From NCBI GenBank assembly GCA_010645155.1, contig JAAGOF010000185.1:912111-976110 (forward strand): a DNA stretch of 64,000 nucleotides. Reading direction: 5' to 3'. Origin of the DNA: Tigriopus japonicus. Lineage: Eukaryota; Arthropoda; Copepoda; Harpacticoida; Harpacticidae. A model generated the notes under the pieces. The model searched no databases and was not told where the DNA came from. It was given only the letters and a program-made list of their open reading frames with translations. The position numbers were made by a program, and so were the translations under genes. Below are positions 45,785 through 57,100 of the stretch, piece after piece (positions within the stretch are counted from its first letter, which is position 1; each line of letters starts with the position of its first letter).

Positions 45785-45995
45785 CAGGGGTCGGCAACCA
45801 TTTTTGGGTCCTGCCAACCAAGTTTGACTTCGTGTAGTCTGAGGCCCACCAAACAGATGCTTGAAGGTTCATGGGCTCACAATCCAACGATCAAAGAACT
45901 CTTGGACCACAAGTACCCACTACGACTAGATCTCTGGCCCACTGTTTTGGACTTGCCCAAGAGCTCCTCGACCGCCCACATGTTGCCGACCCCTG
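45785..45995. mobile_element. hAT-like MITE copy 2, same family
   Basis: The ends are CAGGGGTCGGCAACC and TGTTGCCGACCCCTG, complementary over 14 of 15 positions. It shares internal segments with copy 1 (CCATTTTTGGGTC near the left end, GAGGCCCACCAA, TTTTGGACTT). The flanking 8-mers ACTTATTA and GCTTAGTC agree only partly, so the target duplication is eroded or uncertain. Confidence 0.8.
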
Positions 45996-46003
45996 GCTTA
46001 GTC

Positions 46004-49000
46004 AACATGTTATCCATACACTTTTGTCCATAAGCTTATTGACAGGTGTTTTTTTCGACCCGAAGTGCTTAGAAACTACTATTCACCTCTGTGCTAAGCA
46101 AGTCTGGCAAATAAACTTGGACAACAATGGTCTGTCAATTGAGAGAAAAAGCTGCTTTACTTTTAATCTGTAATTTGTTGTGCAACCATAAATCTTCAAA
46201 GTTACACATGGGGCGCAGATTTCAGGCAAATAAAGTTCTTCAAATGTTCAATACAGGTTTACTTGATATTTGCTACTTTTATTCTTTTATTTGCACACTT
46301 CATGATTTTTTGCCATTTTCCCAAAGTATAATTGTGAGTACTTTTTCGACCAAAACAAAACGAGACCAATTCGATCTGAAAACCCGAATTTGAAAATTTT
46401 TCTCCTTAAAAAACGAAACTAAAAAGTTTGCTGAAATTTTTTCAAACAAACCCAAAACCTTTTGAGCACCTTCTGGAGCCTTATGTTTAGGCTTTTTGCC
46501 AGATCATCTAGCAATTTTGGGGTCTTCAAAGGTTTTGTTAATTTTCCCTGAAATCTGCATCCTGAGCTCTCAGATTTTTTTACGTCAAAATTACCTAGAA
46601 ATTTACCCAGACTTTGACTTTTTTCAAAAAATAGCCCTTAAAATGGGGCAAATTACCAAAATTCTTTTACCGATTGTGAATTCTGATATAAATGTTTTCA
46701 ACACTGGTTTATTCTAAGATATTTAAAGGTATAACAATTATCAAACCGGGTGACAAGACTGCCCTTGCAAGAAAGTTTCCTCATTCAGGGAGGGATTACC
46801 GTATCACGTAAGGGCCAGATGGGGTTGGTTGACAGTCCGGAGCTGACAACAACTGACAAAATTTTTAAAGGCCAGATCTGCGAAAAATAATGATTTTTAG
46901 ACTATGGCATGTATGATATGTGTTGAAGAATTTTGCAAACCAGTTTATTCCAAGATATACATTCCTGTTTGAAAAGTTCGGAAGATCCCCTTCATTTACG
47001 TGGCAAAATTTTAGATACGAGTAATGAAAAAGAATTACATTTCGAAAAATATCAAGGATTGCCACTCCATTTTCGAGTTGTGCAGATGAGTAAGGCATTG
47101 TTACATTTAACATGCATTAATCTTCATTTTTTTTTTTCACTTTCACGCTCATTAGAAGTAGGTATTTTCCGAACTTTTTTCCCGCTAAAGTAAGGGTGGT
47201 TAAATCTGACCAGAAGCTTAAACAGCCGGAATCAAATTTTGAAGCAGATAGCCACATCGTCCATGCTAATGTGATATTACACAAAGAAAACTTCCTTGCC
47301 ATTGTGTATCCTTGCATAAAGTGTTAAACATTTACACATAAACTTATACAGTGAGAATAACATCACTAAAACATCAGAGATAACTACAGGAATCCAACAT
47401 GCCATTCACTTGGTGCTCTGAGGCAAACTCAGTAAACATCAGCTGGGTCTGTTTGCTTACCCCGTAGCACCGTCGTGGCCTCTGGCGCCTCATTGCTTCA
47501 CTAAAATTCTACGATCGTATCACTTTCTTAATCGTTTGTCGCGAAGCAACTGACCGTTCGTAATTTTTGATCGAGAGCAAATTAGATAACAATAGACGCA
47601 CCACAAAAGGGCGCTGCAAGACTACGGGGCACAAAATTGGCAACATGTTTCTTACTTGTCTTATTCCATTGCTTGGACACTTTCAGCAACAAATTTTCAA
47701 ATGCAAAAGTATTCCTATCCTACAAATGGCTCAGTTTTTGTCACCCTTTTGTCGGATTTAAGTCATGTTTTGCTTGCACAAGACGTGGGAGGGGAATGTT
47801 AAAGGCTAAAAGATTCTTGCCCGTTGGCAGTGTTGAGTTACTCAGCCCATTTTGGTGAATCTAAGTTTTTTGTTCAGATTTAAGTGTCCATGCAATCATT
47901 CTAGGTCCTTGGAAACGATCTATGTTTAAGGTCTTGATACCTCTGCTTGCACCTTATTGATAATATACTCAGTTTATTTTTTTATATAAAATAAGTCGTC
48001 TCAACTTTTGGCTACATCAAAAAGCTTGCTTAATTGCTTTTAATTTGATCACCCTTAAAAAATGAGTATTATTGACGCAATTCCAGCCAAAGTGTTTTTC
48101 CGTAAAATATCGATCGTTTCCAGGGACCTTAAACCATTGAATGAACGCCTAAATGAAAAAAACGAGGATTCATACAAAATGGGCTAAGCAACGCAACAAA
48201 GCCAACGGGCCTGTTTTGCCGCTAACGGTATAATTTAAAACGCTCTCTTGAAGCAACCTTTGTGCATGTCCCCTTGATGGTTTAGAATTCGATTTTTGGT
48301 CGAGTGTTGCGACTTTGGTCGCGTTGTTAAGGTTTCTTGGTCAGAAAGCTTGCCTCACGCAGACTTTTCGAAAGAGATGTGACATAAACTCTGAGTCAAA
48401 AAATGACAACACTGAAAGCTCGAAACACATTAGGACTTTTTTGACTTTTTCTGCAAAATTTTCACTGCATGAACAAAATTTAGCAGTCTAAATGATTCCA
48501 AAATTAACTAAATTTTGGTGGTTTGGTAATTTACCAAGTGACTTTAATTGCCCATATCTGAGGTGTCTGTCTGCATTCCATTTTATGATCGAATGTCTAT
48601 ATATCACCCTATCCAAGGAATCATCCTTCGGGTGAACGAGGCCAGGCTAAGAGGTCAGGTGTCAAGAGCGACGACGACTACATCGACGAGTGCCATAAAG
48701 AAGGTCGTGAAGGATATTGAAAACAAGAGGCGTAGTAGTTACTTGTGAAGGATTCAAAATTCGAAAACAATTGAAAACAAAATTCAAAAATATCAAATCA
48801 GGCTTAACAATAAACGGAAACATTTGGTAACCATTAGAATTCTCAAATGTCTTGGACCTGCATGAAAACTTTTTAACGAAATTTGATACCTCACAGAGCG
48901 GCAACTACATATTCATATATTTTGCGCAGAAAAAAACTTCACGGGAATCAAATTTTCTATTTTTTTATTTCTTCATCAAATTATTATATGTGAGTGTTGA

Positions 49001-50288
49001 AGCAGTAGATTATTTGAGTAGAAATTCCTTAGTGTTGCTGAAACTTTCGAGAGTGCATTTTTCGACCATCATCTTTTTGAGCTTCTTTGTTTAACGATGC
49101 CGGAATTACTCGACTCGTTCACTCGTCTTCTTTTTGCTAGTAACATCCCTAGCTAACGCTCCCCTATTCCTTCTCAAACCGACCAAATCAGAAACATCCT
49201 CAATAAAATTTCATGGTCAGAGGTGCCATATTTTAAGCCAAATATTTTGAATAAATTACCATCTTGGATGTATGGGTGCACTTGTCGGCAGCCTATCTGC
49301 AGAACTGTGAGACAGAACTGTTCATAATACCATAGACCACGGAACTTCTGGACGGGTGACGGCCACGCAACCTTTTCCACAGACGTCATGTCGCTCAGGA
49401 AGCAACGTTATTTAATTCAGACTTATGTTAGATCTTAACAACTTAGTTTTCTTTTCTCTAACTTATTTCCAGTCTCCACATCTCCCCTTTGAAGGATTTT
49501 CACAGTTTTGATACTGTTGTATTACTCATGCATGGATAGATAACTGAAAACATCAAATTTTAACATAGTTTTAACTTGACACAATCCAATTTGAATATAT
49601 GTAAATATCCATTTAAATAATTCAGATAGGTGATACTTCATGAAATATTTGGTATACCTTAATGTCACATTGTACCTGTAAGCAATTGTTGATAATATAT
49701 ATATCTTACACTTGATATGCCATACTTAAGTTTAATTTGTACCCCTTTGTACATTAATATGTCTCAACTGTACAAGCATTGAGGTAGCAAACTTGAAATC
49801 TGGCAACTGACCCAAGAGATATTTAACCTCTTTCAATGTTCCCATTCCGGCATTATTAATATCTTTTCAGTATATTATATTAAATTTCCTTATTTGTAGT
49901 TCTATGCATTCAATGGATAATTCACTTTATTTCATCCTCATGCCCATGTTAAGTTCCATTTCATGGGTTTCTCATTAGATTCACTCCTTTTAAAGGACTT
50001 CAGAAGCCTTAGGCTATAATTAATATAGCATTCGCACAGTTCCATTGTATACTTAAAAAGATGGATTAGGCACTTTAGGCTCTTACTGCATGTAGAAAGG
50101 AAAGCACTACAAGAAAAAGTATCAAATAAAAATTCTTTCTTTGGTGACTTTAACCATTGACCAAATGTACTTGCGTTGAAATTTTGGGCAAATATATGCC
50201 AAGACAAATATTCTGCTTTGAGCTTAAAAGATTCCCAGAATTATGCCTCACACAATGCAAACACTAAGATTTATCTTACTTGCTTGGT
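46004..50288. other. Intergenic, AT-rich, no gene seen
   Basis: Only short frames of biased composition. No transposase or reverse transcriptase motif was recognised. Confidence 0.55.
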
Positions 50289-50831
50289 TCACTCACATTT
50301 AGAAAAAGTATATGAACGTTTGGTATGTGGCTGAATCACCAACAGAACAAGCCTTGCCATCGAGAAGAACTCACACCATGAACAATCTAGCAGTAGTTGA
50401 GACTTGACCGATTCCCAAAATAACTCTGGGTGAGGAGGTACTTGTTTCACTAAAGGTGTTGCACTATCAAAGGTGGGTGTGCCATCAGCCATAGACGGTA
50501 GCACTACAGCAGATGAAGGAGTATTGCCATGAGTCAAAAGATCTGAATGTGACTTTAAAAACACACTTACAAAGCACTGCACAGATGAATTTATCACATT
50601 TCATCATGATTCTTCAAGATGTTTCAAATGTTGTGAGTGAGAAAGAACTGGCAAAACAAACAAGGGTGACTGAAAATTGTAGGCTTTCTAAAATTGTGAT
50701 TTGGATGTTGCAAAAATAAGTAAGGCTCAAGTCATTTCTTCAAATAATAGAAACCTGCTATGAGCTTATAAATAGCAAAAGGAACTTAATACTCAAATTA
50801 TAAAGAGATTTTGTTTTGTCATAAGATAAAA

Positions 50832-51170
50832 TCATGCTGTCTGCTGGTCAATGATCTCGTCACCTTTTGAATGGCAGATGTGGCCAATCCTGCCCAATGA
50901 GAATTGGCTTGGGTTGCCTGAATGACGCATACTTTGAGACAGGCATTTTTTCCGATGCGGTTTCAGATCCGGTATTAAGGAATCCTTGATAATACACATG
51001 GTAAAATCATGGACGCAAAAGAACCGGCGGCTCTCTTTTGTCTTGGCAAAATATGATTGCCATTCTTGTGGCATATACAGATGAACACACGTAGATGAAT
51101 TGGGGTACCAACAATTGTTGGAAATTGCAAGTTTCAAAAAATCGAGGAATGGTCGAAACTTTTTTTGCAC
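50832..51170 (-). CDS. Unrecognised 112-codon reading frame
   Basis: It opens MQKKFRPFLDFLKLAISNNC and continues WYPNSSTCVHLYMPQEWQSY, FFCVHDFTMCIIKDSLIPD, and SLGRIGHICHSKGDEIIDQQ. It has a balanced composition with several Cys, His and Trp, unlike the low-complexity chance frames nearby, and the local DNA is AT-rich. No family was recognised. It could be an exon or a decayed transposon ORF; a nearby minus-strand frame at 50289-50597 may belong with it. Confidence 0.25.
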   Translation of the reverse strand: MQKKFRPFLDFLKLAISNNCWYPNSSTCVHLYMPQEWQSYFAKTKESRRFFCVHDFTMCIIKDSLIPDLKPHRKKCLSQSMRHSGNPSQFSLGRIGHICHSKGDEIIDQQTA

Positions 51171-51927
51171 TATTCAGGAACCATTGGTGGTAAACAATGA
51201 CGAGAGATTTGTTCATGGTAAAGAAAAGAATAAGTTGCAACAACCTTTCTGCAAACATATCTTTAAAAGGACTTGTCTTTCCGTAGGATCAATTGTACTG
51301 ATTTAAAATCAAACGAAAGTGTTTTTGTAGATTTTTTTTTGTTAATGTTTTTGTGTTTTTGTTAGTGTCTTGGTTTACAAACACCATGCATGGTCTTCGC
51401 TATTGGGCACTTTTATGACTCAAGGAATTTTATTATGTTAGAAATTCACAAGTTCTCATTTTCATACGAGCTAATTAAAGCAGATTCGTCCTCTTAATAA
51501 TCCTCTACAAAAATGCGAATAAATGCTTAAGCTAGAAAGACACGAGAGGACATTTTTGCGAACATTCTCATTTTTTTTTCTCAGACGTCAAGCAAAGAGA
51601 AACAAAGGCCCTATTTGTTAGGAACAAAAACAAATGAGGTCCAACTTCTTGTATTTTTAAAGTTTCAAGATTTTATGATCAAAACATCCACAACAAGAAA
51701 AAGAAGATAGAACCCAAGGAAGAAGGAATCTAATGCACATGACAATTTCACCTAATGTCGTCGTACTGGAATCTCTTTTTTTGCTACCTACAAAAAATTG
51801 ATACGAGGAAATTCACCATCAACGTTAGTATTTGGGAACAAGTTTTCGATTGCTTATTATCATAACATTCAAGTGGCTAGGTTTTTTCCCTTTGAAAATA
51901 TAATTTCTCCATTAATGCTTTATTCAG

Positions 51928-52318
51928 GTTCATTCGTCAGTTCTATGATCACAGTCCTCGTCAGAAAGAAATGCCGAAGTCATTCAATCAAGTCCAGCAG
52001 GTCATCCTCTTCCAATCCTCTAGAGTTCGGAAAGACGAAGTCAAGAAAACTGAATGTGTGGCACGAGGTTTAAAAGTGGAAACCAAAAATCCCACGGCGA
52101 GCGTGCCCCCGATCGCACAGGAAGTCAAAATCGAGCCGATCCATCCACATTTGTCAGCCAGGTTTTGCTCCTTCGCAAAAAGAGCTACACATCCCCACCA
52201 TTCGATGAAAATGAGCCATAAAGAAAAAGAAATGTATGACTTGCCTATGCTTGCCTATATATACAGAGCTCGACTATCGCTTAGTTGTCAAAGCCAAATC
52301 ATGTCAGTGATTGTATAA
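51928..52318 (+). CDS. Possible terminal exon, unrecognised
   Basis: A good acceptor (CTTTATTCAG, AG at 51926-51927) opens a frame of 129 codons to TAA: FIRQFYDHSPRQKEMPKSFN, then KVETKNPTASVPPIAQEVKI. A second frame is also open for the first part (MITVLVRKKCRSHSIKSSRS) and looks like a basic post-membrane tail, so the frame is undecided. No upstream exon was identified. Confidence 0.2.
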
Positions 52319-53320
52319 AAGTTTCGTCATAATGTATGATTACAAACATGCAAAGACGTTTTGATGTATGCCAATATAACATTTTTTAGCACTGACATGG
52401 TGGAATTCAATGGACTGTGCTGAAATTTGACACATCGCCTTCGCAGATCTTGGAATGTCATAATGGAGCTTTGTTTCATGTCAAGTTCTTGTGAAATCAA
52501 ATTTTAGCCTCATCGTTCCCGTCCATATTTGAGGCTCAACAACATGCTTATTGCTTCAGGGTCAACCTTTTTGACTTTGGTTGATGTCCACACTTTTGCT
52601 TGAACTCGAAAACCTTGATGCGTTCATAATCTACTCTTGACTAAATCCGACATAGCCTACCTGCCCATTCAGCCTACGATCGAGCCAACAAACATAATAA
52701 TGCCTCTGAGATTCGGTAAAAATCAAGTTTTGTCCACGGTCAGTTTCCTCGAAAGCCTCTTTAAGCCTCTTTCTGTCCGTTTCAATGGATGACAGCTCGA
52801 AAGTAGGCTCGTCTTGCGAATGAGGAACATTGTGAACTTCACAAACCGCTATTGAAGCGTTAGGACAGGGTTAAGGACTCGTCCAAGATTGCGAACGAAG
52901 TCTGGGAATCCAATGAATGCAATGGGTGCGATGCTCTCGATTCTCAGTTGGACGAGCGTGCTAAGAGCGCTCAGAGCTCTTTCTTTGGCCGATCGTCGCA
53001 TTTTCGACGTCCGTCTTCTTCATTTCCTCGTTGATGGAGTGCCGCAAGGAATTTGAATTCCACGTGGGAAAAAACAATGACTCTTTTTTACGGAGAACGT
53101 GAACTTAATAGCGAGGCAGCAGTAGCTGACAAGTTAGTCGAAACAACAACATCTTGTGCGAGTTCATAACTGGAGAGGACGTGAAGTGGTGCGTGCTTGT
53201 GTGTGAGAACTCTCGGAGCTGACTCTTGTGCCGTTTATCCCACGGAACCCGTGATGGCGATGATGATCATGATGGTCGCTCTGTTTCAAGTCTCGTAAAA
53301 CAAGAAGCCAAAACAACGGA

Positions 53321-53360
<40 letters not shown>

Positions 53361-53361
53361 G
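53321..53361. repeat. (GTT)n microsatellite
   Basis: About 13.7 perfect units. It would encode poly-Val, poly-Leu or poly-Cys on the + strand and poly-Gln, poly-Thr or poly-Asn on the minus strand, which explains several spurious frames here. A GTGAGC donor-like site lies at 53481. Confidence 0.95.
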
Positions 53362-54138
53362 CCTCCGCCCCTGTTGCTGCAACAACCATCCCAAGCAATA
53401 CCACCACGACGAGTGTTGACGTTGGAGAATATTGGTCATCAAGACTCGTCCCAATCACCGACATCTGTCCATGCACACCATGGTGAGCGGAACTGGCACT
53501 AAGTACTGCTGGTACAATATAGTAAATGTGCCATTGCCGGAGGAACCGTGTTTTGAATTTCATGAGTTTTGAAGTGCATCACAATCTGCGTGTGTGGCTA
53601 GATGTGTGTTCTGACAATCCTTTTCCCTTCACGAAAGCAGTCGCTGTCATCATTGATTGTGTGGATCTTCTCGGGATAAAAAGCGACCACTGCAGAGTGC
53701 AGAACCTTCATGCCATCGATTCGAGGAGAAACTGAGTGCATGATGTGGATGTTTGATTCCATCCATATTTGATTCCAAAAAGAGCTAAAGAGATCTCCTT
53801 GTCAAGGTGCAAGTTGTGATGGGCCTGACAAAAGACTGATTTCGCTATCTCAGACTTAAGTTAAAAAAAGAAGAAGAAGCAGAGGACCCCAAAGTCTGGT
53901 TCCCTTTTCGAAGCAACATTGTTACTTACCCACCCTAGTAGAACCAACCAAATCCCAAGTGACTAAAATAAGCCTCTTGAAAGGGAGTTAGTTTGGAACT
54001 CTGTCACAAAAGGACCTTTTTCTAAGAGTGAATGGTTAATTGAGTCGGGAAGTTCAATTTCTTGATGAAACGAGGCAGTGTAGTGATGATGTGTGAGTGC
54101 ACCATTGACATTGGTGACCGTGCTCTGTTCCATTAATG

Positions 54139-54177
54139 CGTACGTACTTGAACTCGGACATCGAGAAAGTACGTACG
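54139..54177. repeat. Inverted repeat with 11-bp arms (CGTACGTACTT)
   Basis: The arms at 54139-54149 and 54167-54177 are separated by 17 nt. Each arm contains the self-complementary CGTACG/GTAC core. Confidence 0.8.
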
Positions 54178-57100
54178 TACTTTTTTGTTGGTGAATCATT
54201 CAGCTTTTGAGAGTGATTTTCAAGACGTTCAAGTGAGATCGATCAAATGTGGTCAATGGTTCTGGCAAAGGCAAGTTTTGCAAGAATCTAATGTTTCACT
54301 TTTCTTTTGACCAATCCACAACTATGACGAGGTAAGACAATCTCATGATTTCGATTTCAAGTGCATGCAATTCTGACGAGAACTTCAATCTCGGTCGAAT
54401 AAAGCGAAACTTTTTCCATGTAGTACCTACCTACTATTGTGTCCATGGCCCACCACCTTGGATGGTGCTAAAAAAGTTATTTATGATGAGCATTGTTTGG
54501 GTGACCATTGCTCACTAATGCATCGAGACTGGAGAAGGCGACTTGGTCTTCTCAGAAGGTGATCTATGAACATTGCCAAAAATACGTCAGACATTATTGG
54601 ACAATAATACCCAACCGAATGATGATGAAGATGAACGCTCGAAGGACGGAAACTTGAAATCTTTTTTGTAGCGTTGACCACTTTGGACCATTCTTTCACG
54701 TTTATTTCTGTACTCTTGGCGACCTTCTCCAGCCTATATAGAAATCACAATGGCAAAATCTTAAACCTTTTCAATTTGGGCCTTAAATGCATGCACCAGC
54801 ATGTTTGAGGGATATTTATTGCATACAGTCTCAAAATTCCTTTAATGAAAGGCCTGTCACCATTGTTTCTTGCTCATTTTCTTGAGTTTATGGTGTCTTG
54901 ATTGGTGTTTGGCCAATTGCATGCATAGATGCACAAATGTTTGGTTTGGTACAAGTTTCGTATGGAGATAGATGAATCACGTGGAAGGATGGGTCAATTC
55001 AACATTCTCCTGCCCCTTTCAGGGGTCATTCAATTTGATCCGAGCCCTTTCATTCATATCTGACGGCAAGAAATCCCTCGGGGAAAAAGAGGGCTTATTT
55101 GCATTCAAAGAAAATTGCTTAAACTTATCAAACAAAGCCAGCAAACCATTCGACGCGAGAGAATATCCCAACAGGATATGACCGTACACCATAAAACGCT
55201 TGAAAATGAACTCGATTGGGTTTGATTATTGTGACCTTTCCAGTGAACTTGGAGGCCTTCCAGCCATGATTTAGCCACAAAATCAGCCTTAGCAATTTAT
55301 GATGTCCTATTTGGCAAGAATCGGTCATAAACCGCTGCACACATTAAGCACGCATATTCGCTTTTTCACTGGCTGTCCTCGATACGTCCATCGTCCATTT
55401 ACCCACCAGATTACCACCGTCGAATCGCGACTACTTTGTCATGGAATGCTCCCAAAACGATCAAAGTGCGGGTCCTCTAAAAAATCACTGTCCTCGATGA
55501 GTTTCTGATATGAAAACACACCGACGAGCAATGGGTCGGCGACGGCATGACTGGATGGCTCGTTCCTCCCTAAGAAAATGAGGCATTGAAAGAAGCTTCT
55601 TCGTACGGTAAATCGTGATCTTAAGCCCTCATTGAAAAATCGTTTGCAACTCTCATTCACTTAAGGCCAGTACTGACGAACAGCTCCTCTTTCCATCTAC
55701 GACGTATCCATCCCCTGGAAGGTATTTGGATAATACCTAGTCGTCCCTGCTACAAGTTACTTGCTGATTCATTCGCGGACAATGTGCTTGAGAAATTTAT
55801 CTCACCTCCTTTCAATGATCTAATTCGAGATAAACGCCACCAAGGCTGCAGGCTAGTAGCTCTCTATCTGCCATGAGCCTGTCGATCGGCGACGATCTAC
55901 AGTATGCAATGCATAGACATTCTAAAGTTGACGTACTTGATTCTGGCAGGCCTGATACAAGGTGCAAAAAAACACTAATTGAGCTTTAAGAATTTGTTGA
56001 AAAGCCCCCCTCTATACAAAGGAAGCTAGCGGAGCTTGTTCAGGAGGAAAAATCAAGGATACCTGTAATGAATAAGAGACACATAATTTGAACCCCACAT
56101 CACTTGCTTCTTTTCTTAACGGAGGTCGTTCTTCAATAGACGTTTTTTAACATACTGAGAGTCCAATTTGTAGCGATGATGTCACATTGTTCGAATAGTT
56201 GGTTGAGACAAGCGACTGGGACTTGGATAAAGCTTCTCTGGTTATATCGCTCTATCCGTGACCAGCGAGAATGCTGGCCCATTATTTTTGCACTTTACGA
56301 AACAAGATTGAAGATGAAAAACGAATCCATCTTTCTTGCCTTATTGTGCTTGACTCCAGCACATCCCTTGGTAAAAGCCACGTATATGAGTACTACCCTT
56401 GGTTGTAATGTACTGTCTCTATCTATCTATGTAGTGAGTGAGGAGGAATTTAGCCGAGGCCGGTCGTTCACTCAACTCACGTATGAGCTATTGACATTTT
56501 AATCTCTGAAATTGATTTACTCACCAAGGTCGTCGAATTTCCCGAAGACTTTGAAGTTTTATGCCAAATCTTTTAATTGAACGGCATCAAAAAAATGAAT
56601 TTGCTTGTGATGTGAGTGGGTGTGTTGACTATTTTTTGTCCTTTCTCAGAGAGGTTATCGAAGCATTTTGGAACAGGCAAGGATGAGTGTCAATGTTGGT
56701 TGTTGTGGACGAGACTAGTGCCAGAAATTGAAAAGAGAATCAATCTTCGAGTGAAACCCACAAGAGTGCCTTGTCACGCCCCTGCACTAAATAGGTTTGA
56801 CAAATGGTTGGCGTTGCTCGTATTTTGTCTGTGCCTTGGCGGTAGCGAAATGGTCAAAGAAATTCGACTCCCATGACCAAATTGGACTACAATTCATTTC
56901 GATCGTCAAGCAACATGTCGAACAAAAGGTTTCCAACCTGAGCGACCAACTAATACTAATTATTACTTACTTACTCATCTGCCTCGCACTAACAACCAAA
57001 CATGTTTTGGAAAGGAAAGTGCAGGCTTAGAAAGACGTTGCCAAGATCATGTCCAGCTTATTTTTCTTCTTCTAAAGAATAGATACTTGACCAAGATTAA

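Noticed and set aside
45461..46033. 190-codon + strand frame
   Set aside because: It runs through the two hAT-like MITEs and their spacer. Its composition follows the GGCCCACCA repeats, not a protein family.
53164..53563. Minus-strand frames with poly-Gln or poly-Thr
   Set aside because: They are made by the (GTT)n repeat. There is no conserved sequence on either side.
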